Of a DNA stretch of 64,000 bases, positions 57,017 to 64,000 are shown one piece after another. The notes under the pieces are model-generated. The model searched no databases. It was given only the letters and a program-made list of their open reading frames with translations, and had not been told where the DNA came from. The position numbers were made by a program, and so were the translations under genes. The stretch is taken from positions 121,001-185,000 of the forward strand of contig VXCM01000229.1 of NCBI GenBank assembly GCA_014773175.1, written 5' to 3'. Source of the DNA: Lucifuga dentata. Its lineage: Eukaryota > Chordata > Actinopteri > Ophidiiformes > Bythitidae. Positions within the stretch are counted from its first letter, which is position 1, and every line of letters begins with the position of its first letter.

Positions 57017-57362
57017 TTCTGTTTGTTTTGCCCATGTCCTATTATGAATATCTATGTGTAAGCCAGCAAGTATGTGTGTGTGTGAGTCGGAACAGTCGTA
57101 TCATCCTCTACTTCCACCCTTTCCCGCTGTGTGATGCGGGACAGGCCTGTGTGATGTGGTGAGTATAGCTGGTAACTTATCCAGCATCTCCCCAGGGCTC
57201 CAGCTCAGTCATAATGAGAGGCCATTATCATTGGAGAGTACACTGAACGGCAGATAAGAGAAACCCAGCCTGCTGGCTGGCAACCAGTAGCGTTCACTGT
57301 CACTACCCAGGAATAGCCACATGACACTTGTATCTCCATTCTAAATTCTCAACCTCATCTTC

Positions 57363-57368
<6 letters not shown>

Positions 57369-57402
<34 letters not shown>
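57369..57402. repeat. (CT)n microsatellite
   Basis: Seventeen CT units, followed by a further pyrimidine-rich tract. Confidence 0.96.
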
Positions 57403-57404
<2 letters not shown>

Positions 57405-59815
57405 ACCCATTACCTCAAATGTCCCTCCTCTCTTTCCCATAAAAGCTCCTTTCCACTCTCAGTTTCTCTCTCCCTCCTTATTATCTCTTCTCGAGTCAAA
57501 CTTTTTGCCCAGACTATCATTTCTGTTACACTAACTCCTGAGGAATGGGTGGGGCCAGGTGGGATTGGGTTTGTGAATGGAAGTAGGCGGTGGTACAAGT
57601 GGACAGATGAGCACAAAGATTATGAGGCCCCCCTCCCTCAAATAAGGCTCACTTCATCAGAGGTTAGGTATGGCATGTACAGTGTGCCGGTGGAGCACTA
57701 ACACATGACCTCATTTCCTATAAGTGTGGGTGTGGACTAAACATGGACACTGTATCCAACGAAGAGTGTATGTGTTCTGTTTGTGACCTTTGGGATGACT
57801 TACATTACATTATGTGTGAAATTTTACTGTGAGATCATGTAGATCATGTAATACACAGATACTGGTTAGCATGAAGTTGCATGCTAGTGAAAGAAGAAGC
57901 CTCTGATTTTGTTGACTTTCATTTGTCCTGTTGGAAACCGTTTGCGTAGGCTGATGGTAACAGTTATGTAGAAGCAGATTCAACGGAGAGACATTACAAA
58001 GTGGACATAAATGATGAGAGCTGAAGTCCTACTTCTTTTGTATCCTTATCAGCTCAGCTCACAAAGCCTGGCTGCAGCACTTTGGACTCTGGACTAGAGA
58101 GAGGACACGTATCCACAGAAGCAGAAGGGGAATGTGGACACGCATGCAAAAATGCAAATGCACACTGACAGATGGATGTATTGATGGTTTGCCAAATATT
58201 AGGCTGCTAAAGATGAAATGAATTTGTAAAATTGTGGACCATGCAAGGGTTAATTCTATTTCTGGGAAGATTATTGAAATTAACCTACCAGTTCTCACCT
58301 GTGAGGGTTCCTCTTTTTTTTTTATCATCTTGTGCTATTGCAAATATAGTGTCTTTCTATTCTGAACCACCCATATTTAGACTTTATAAAAGGTCTACAG
58401 ACAGTGATGCTTGATTTAAATTTCACGAAGTGTTCTTTTTATATTACCATTAAATCAAATGCAAAAGGGATAATAGTACTGACAAGCCCATTGAGAGTCA
58501 ATAACATTCTTCATTCACGTCTTTTCAGATATTTTGGTATTTATCTATGGGTCACTGTGTCTTTGTTCTGGCTCTTCAAAACTCATGTCATGCAGCTTTA
58601 ATTCAGCTTAACAATTACATTAAAGCAACTTTATAAAGACATTGTACAAGGTGACTGTACTTTTGTTCCAAATTTAAACTGAAAATAACTCCATCCGCAG
58701 CTCTATTTTGGAGTAAATTTACCCCCTGCTGTCAATGGTGCTTAAGTACTGTAAGTCTGTAGTCTGAATACTGATTCATGCAGATGTGTATGAAGTTCTT
58801 ATCACACATACACACACTCTCTCAACCCTCAATGTGGCCCAGAATAAGCAGCTTGAAAAAAAAGTAACAAAAAAAAANAAAAAAAAAAAAAAAAGATCAG
58901 AATGAGATCCATTGTCACTGTTGGTTACATCTGGCAAATGAATCCTGGTTCACATGATGCTTATGATAAATCAATCTGCTGGCCTCCATTTGGGTCAAGC
59001 TCAGGGTAAATACAAACTACTCTTTCAGTACTTACTACACTGCGTATAAATTGAGACAGCCGCTGATGCATCAGCAGTGCTGCCTTGTTGAAACAGAAAG
59101 GACAGGTGTCTCTCTGTCATGCCTGGTTTTCCAGAACATTATGTGTGTTTGCAGAGTTGAGAGAAAGGATGCAGGTCTAGTGTTCATTTGTCACACTTTG
59201 CCATGCTTGTCTATGTTCAGCCAAATGTGCATCAATCACATGGGTCCGGTGAGTTGCACAGGCATCCAGACACATACATTTTCACCTTTGGTACTGTGCC
59301 AGTGTGTCTGCACCCTCAGTTGGTGTCTCCTCATCTGGCATGTGTGGCACCTGCCACACATTGCTGTTGACCAGCTAGTGTTAGCGAAATCAAATGGTCC
59401 AGCATCACCAGAACATCCACAGACACTCAAACCATTCACAATATGCTGCCTTTCCCACCTAGAGCTGTCCTGGCCTTTGAGTCTCTTTTTCTCTTAGGAA
59501 GCTCCACCCAAAACATACAATAGTGACACTGTGACAGTCAGCATTTTGGGAATAAGAGCCCATCAATCATCGATTACCTCACATTTTCATTAGTCATGTC
59601 AAACATAAACATTTGAACACTTTGCTCCATTGTGCTTCCATACTTCCTTTCTTTATCACCCATTAATGGTCGATCCTCCGTGGTGCCGCCCAGTTTTACC
59701 ATACTGCAGATGCACAGCTTGCAGAATAAGTATTCTCACTTCTCTGGTTTTGAGAGCTGCAAGCAGGTGTGAAAACAAGCCTATGATGGAAGGAGAGAAC
59801 AAGCAGAGGAGGAGG

Positions 59816-59834
59816 AGGAGGAGGAGGAGGAGGA
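59816..59834. repeat. (GGA)n microsatellite
   Basis: About six perfect GGA units in a purine-rich stretch. Confidence 0.93.
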
Positions 59835-61770
59835 AAGGAGAAGGAAAGACGGAGGAAGAGGTGAGGTATGCTATGCTCCAGTTAAGGCAGTGAGGCTTAG
59901 TCTGTGGTTCCTTCATGTGGCAGAGGCCCATTAATCATTCCTGTTCACTGACAAGCCTCTACAAACGCACAAAGACTCACACACACTTACACCCATGCAC
60001 ATACAAAACACACACATGTCCATGTCGCCGCCCCTGCTGCCACATACACAGAGAAGCACTACCTAATTTTACTCAAACATGCCCAGCTATCATTTCCACC
60101 TACGCACATATCCATCCCATCCACACATCTCATCCATCCATCTCTGCACTCAACATCTGATAAGACTCATAATCCATCAAATCTGCTTTCTTTTCTTTTT
60201 CTGCTTGGCAGCAGTTTAAAGAGAACAAATCTTACCATCGTACAAAATAAAATAAACTGAGTGTGAAATGATCCGTGAACTGTGAAATGACGTCACAACA
60301 ACAAAACTGCAAAACAATAAACCTGATTTCCCTGCAAATACACTGTGAGTGACTTCTCAAAAAGCCTGCCAGAGGATGGAAAAATATTTTGTTAGTATGA
60401 TGTTAAAGTTTTCTGTAAATTAATTGGAGCCGAGCACAGATCTCAAGACAATGAAAACTGTCTCCAAACTGCAGTTAATTTCCTCTTAAAAATATTATGT
60501 TGAATTCTTCTTTTCTTTTTTTTTACAATTTATATATATAAATACCATAACATAAATATATTGACTTTGAAAGATCAAGATATCATCTAAAAATGTACTA
60601 TTTCAGAAAAAATGCAGGAAAATAGTGAGCCTGAGTAAAAATTGTGAGAGTGCTATTACCCATGCCACCAGCAGGGGGTATCTACTCCACAGGTTTCTCC
60701 ACTTGAAAGCAGAAAATGCCCCAAGCATCACACTGTAACCAATTCTAGCAGCACATGACAAAGGATTAAAGATGGGGTTGTATATTATTCCAGCAGTATG
60801 GATTTTACTGATGGATCCATCACATTTTGACAGAATGAAAAAAAAAAAAAACTGAAACAGAAACTTAGGAAACTTTTTGAATTTGTGGCAAAGCAACCAC
60901 AGTTTTCCACATTAATCCTGCATGTGCAGTTGGCCTGCTTTTCATTTCTGTGTGAAAATAAGGAATGTGTCTTTTTTCTTTTCAAAGACAGAATGATTAC
61001 TCGGTAAAATTATCCACTGAGATGAGAAGGCACAATGAACAGATTATACCCTTGAAGTTTTCTGCAACTGCATGCAAATTTCAGACAAATAAATGCATAT
61101 GCATGTTAACTCTTTGGAGTAAGACGAGTACAGCAAGTACGCTGGGGTTGGTAAGACATCAACATGTTTGTTGTTGAGTTATGCTCCAGTTGTAGCACTG
61201 AATGTAAACAGCCATCATTTTCATGCATGAGAAACAGATGCAAAGGATGGAAATTATAAGATTTGTAGCTTTGTTTGTCAAACTGTCAATAAGGACTACA
61301 GCAGTGCGTGATGATGTGCTTGATTCCAGAAGGAGACTGTTATCTGGAGATCACTGAGGCAGGGCTGCAGCTTGGTTAAAGATGGACATAGGGAATAGAT
61401 ATTTAAAGGCAGTGCAAAAACCGAGATAATAGAAAGTGAGTAGATAAGAGCATGCATTGGTTACAGAATGATAAAAGAAAATGGACAAATATGCTGAAGG
61501 AAAGTATTTTTAAAGGGATAAGTGTCACTAAGAGAAGAGAAAGACTGATGAAGGATGCAGCTGAGAAATCTAGAAAGACTAATTATCTGAGCACTTTGGT
61601 AAAACCATCATCATTTTCAGAGAATAGGGAGGGAGACAAAATTCTGCATATTCTAGGTAATATTTTCCTCTCAACTTTTACCCTTGGTTTTGGCAGAAAT
61701 TATAAGGTTAAATTAGGTAATGCTTTGCTGATTCTTCCTATTCTTCCTCCCATCTGCCCTTTTGAGGGAA

Positions 61771-61800
61771 CTTCAGTGGGTACAGAAGTACCCACTGAAG
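61771..61800. repeat. 13-bp perfect inverted repeat, 4-base loop
   Basis: CTTCAGTGGGTAC, a loop AGAA, then GTACCCACTGAAG form a tight 30-base hairpin. No T run or other terminator feature follows. Confidence 0.85.
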
Positions 61801-62877
61801 GGGTGGAATGACACACAGCAGAAAAATGCCTCGAAGCGACACCAGTGCTAATTGTTTCCCATTTGGCGTAATCAAAGAGCTCATATCTTTGAGGGCTGTT
61901 AAAATTTGACATACTTGTCAGATACGATATGAGAGGGACCTCTTCAAATCCTCTCAAGGACCCTTAGGTCTAATTCTGAAAACCCCAGAGTCTAAGAATA
62001 ACCACATGTTTTCTGTTTTTTCTGCTTTGCAAATCCATTTGTGAACTGGAAATACAAGACACACCGCATGATTTTAAAAAATATTAGCCATCATAATTTA
62101 CCACAAGAAAAGTGGAAGAGGTCTAGTTAACGACTTGACATCAGTGGGCATGATATCACCACTATCATCCCAGTGCATAACTTTGTAAAAAGCAATGTTG
62201 ACATGAATATTAATGTAATATGTAATCAGAGTAAAATAGCTCTGCCTTTGACTCTGTTTTCATTAATATGATTATTACTGTGACAACAGAAGGGGAGAAA
62301 AAACTTAAAAGCGATCTTATTCTTTTCGCCAGTGTTATTACATGTACAAATGTCGCCATCAAACTGGATTAGGGGAATAGGATTGCAATTCTCCTTTGAT
62401 CTGCCAGATTACAGTAAATCTTCAATGGCACAGAATGAAAAGTTACTGAGAGAGAGAGAGACAGACAGAAAGAGAGGAGGTGGGGATTCTGCAGGGGCCC
62501 ACTATCCATGCTTTTGCTCAACTAAGCCAAATTCTTCCCCCTTTGCTTCGTGCTTCCAAGAGATTTGGTGTTGCTGTGATGTCTAAGTCTAAAGAGACAC
62601 AGGACATTAATATGGCAGCTGAGGAGAAAGCAGAAGAAAAACAGAGATGAAGCTGCTTTTGCATTGCAGAAAATATTTCAGGAACTCCAAAACTTTCCTT
62701 TGTTTTGCACCAAGGAACCAGGAACAACTTGGGAACAATTTTTTTTTTTTTTTTTCTACACTCGTGCAAGTACTTTCACAGATGATTTTAGGGACTGCTG
62801 GGTGGAATCCACAAGACCAAACATCTCTGATTAGTCAGAAACTAGCCTTGATGGCCTGGAATCATCAAATTCAGCAT

Positions 62878-62902
62878 TATTTATTTATTTATTTATTTAT
62901 TT
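62878..62902. repeat. (ATTT)n microsatellite
   Basis: Six units. Confidence 0.94.
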
Positions 62903-64000
62903 AACAAAATTTTTCCTTTCACTCATTCTCTTTCTGGCATTTGCAATTTTCTTTTTCTTTCTGAAGTTTGCAAGTTTCTCTTCTAAATCTCTTCATCTCT
63001 TCTCCAACACTAGGACATTCATAAAACTACAAAGTAGAAAAAAGAAATTTTGTTGTATGTAGACATTGTGTGCTTTAATCCAAAACCAAAAATTTTAAAA
63101 ATCATGTTTAGCTTCTTTTTGTACATTAAACCAAATAAGTCTTGCTACTGGAACTTTGGATGACTCATTACACAAAGCAGTGCCAAGAAAATTTAAATGA
63201 TGAAACAAAATTACAACAAAAAAAAAAAAAAATNAAAAAAAAAAAAAAAGAAAAAAAAAACTATGGTCACTATAATGAAGCAGCTCCGACACAAGTAGCA
63301 GTAAGTGGTGTGACACAATGGATAATATTCTGACCAAAATACTCTGGTACCATCAATATAAGAGACTCGCTGATGTCTTTGTGAAATTATAGCGCTGTCC
63401 CTTAGGAGGAGGAATTGTCACCAGAGGATAAGTTGTGTGTCTGTTCTATGGAAGTGACACACCTGGATCAGTGTAGATGTACATGACTTGCTCTAATTTC
63501 CGTAAGCTTCACAGCTTAAATCACAAGGAACACACAGTTCCTACTCCAGATAGTTCTGGGTAAAAATAGTTCCAAATATAGTTCTGAACTTTTGGTCTGA
63601 AAGAGCTTAAAGAGAGATGGTGGAATTATTTAGAGTGACAGAAATGAAGAGATGCTGAAAAGACAGAGTGAGAAAGAGATGTTTCTATTCCGCTCCCGTC
63701 ATCGATCCATCCAACATACACAGAAAAAGATCACATGTTTCTATGGGATAAAAGCCAAAGCTCACACTAGGCAGTCAACAAAACAGCACTCTGGCACCCA
63801 TCTCCCTAAACGCTTTAATCTATGATATGCTCATTTGATGTAGGGTGGGTGCAGCCATTTCTCAGTAATAGCTAGCAAATCTAATATATGAGCTCCCCAG
63901 CCAGATTAGAGCTGCTGTCTAATCATCTGTGAGGAAGAACAAGCCTTGATAATAGCCTGCTAATTAACTACAGACTCCAGAGGAGGAGTTTAGAGCTGGC

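Larger units (their letters stand above)
47386..64000. other. Gene desert downstream of pmp22, part 2
   Basis: There is no exon or RNA gene recognised to the end of the window. It includes microsatellites, N gaps (49877, 54099, 56605, 58878, 63234) and several complex AT-rich stretches with homeodomain-like TAAT cores (for example 47960-48140 and 49290-49530) that could be conserved noncoding elements. Confidence 0.65.

Noticed and set aside
56342..57162. Val/Cys-repeat open frames
   Set aside because: They are translations of GT microsatellites.
61452..61811. 119-codon open frame
   Set aside because: No domain recognised, it contains the hairpin at 61771, and no splice context supports it.

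Overview
The window is vertebrate nuclear DNA, almost certainly from a teleost fish. Coding sequence is split into exons with GT/AG introns, intergenic DNA is AT-rich and full of CA/GT microsatellites, and two repeat families typical of fish genomes can be recognised. Two protein genes are supported, both on the + strand: tekt3 (tektin-3, seven coding exons, 17782-22358, 486 aa) and pmp22 (peripheral myelin protein 22, four coding exons, 31412-36348, 157 aa, with a noncoding first exon near 30650-30794). Neighbouring TEKT3 and PMP22 in the same orientation is also the arrangement in the human 17p12 (CMT1A/HNPP) region, so this is a conserved gene pair.

Layout. 1-17.4 kb: intergenic, with no convincing exon; it holds microsatellites, small hairpins, a LINE/SINE-type tail (about 10868-10960), a 0.5-kb TTAA-flanked inverted-repeat element (11643-12146) and a decayed mariner transposase fragment (14344-14457, - strand). 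17.4-22.6 kb: tekt3, with an RFX X-box-like site upstream and a 34-bp palindrome in an intron. 22.6-30.5 kb: intergenic. 30.5-37.7 kb: pmp22, with a TATA-containing promoter, a 3.4-kb third intron and a roughly 1.4-kb 3' UTR carrying miR-29 and miR-9 seed matches. 37.7-64 kb: a gene desert with microsatellites, a decayed LINE fragment (about 46838-47385, - strand) and stretches that look like candidate conserved noncoding DNA.

The two genes have unrelated jobs: tekt3 builds ciliary and sperm-flagellar microtubules, and pmp22 is a four-helix myelin/epithelial membrane protein. Their adjacency is positional, not an operon.

Assembly quality matters here. There are 14 single-base N gaps, most inside homopolymers. 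At two of them (30406 and 56605) the bases on either side are exact duplicates (61 and 64 bp), which points to unmerged contig ends rather than real repeats; one lies about 0.2 kb upstream of the pmp22 start. I found no previously undescribed gene system. The more interesting items are the TTAA element, the palindromes, the microRNA sites and the assembly duplications.
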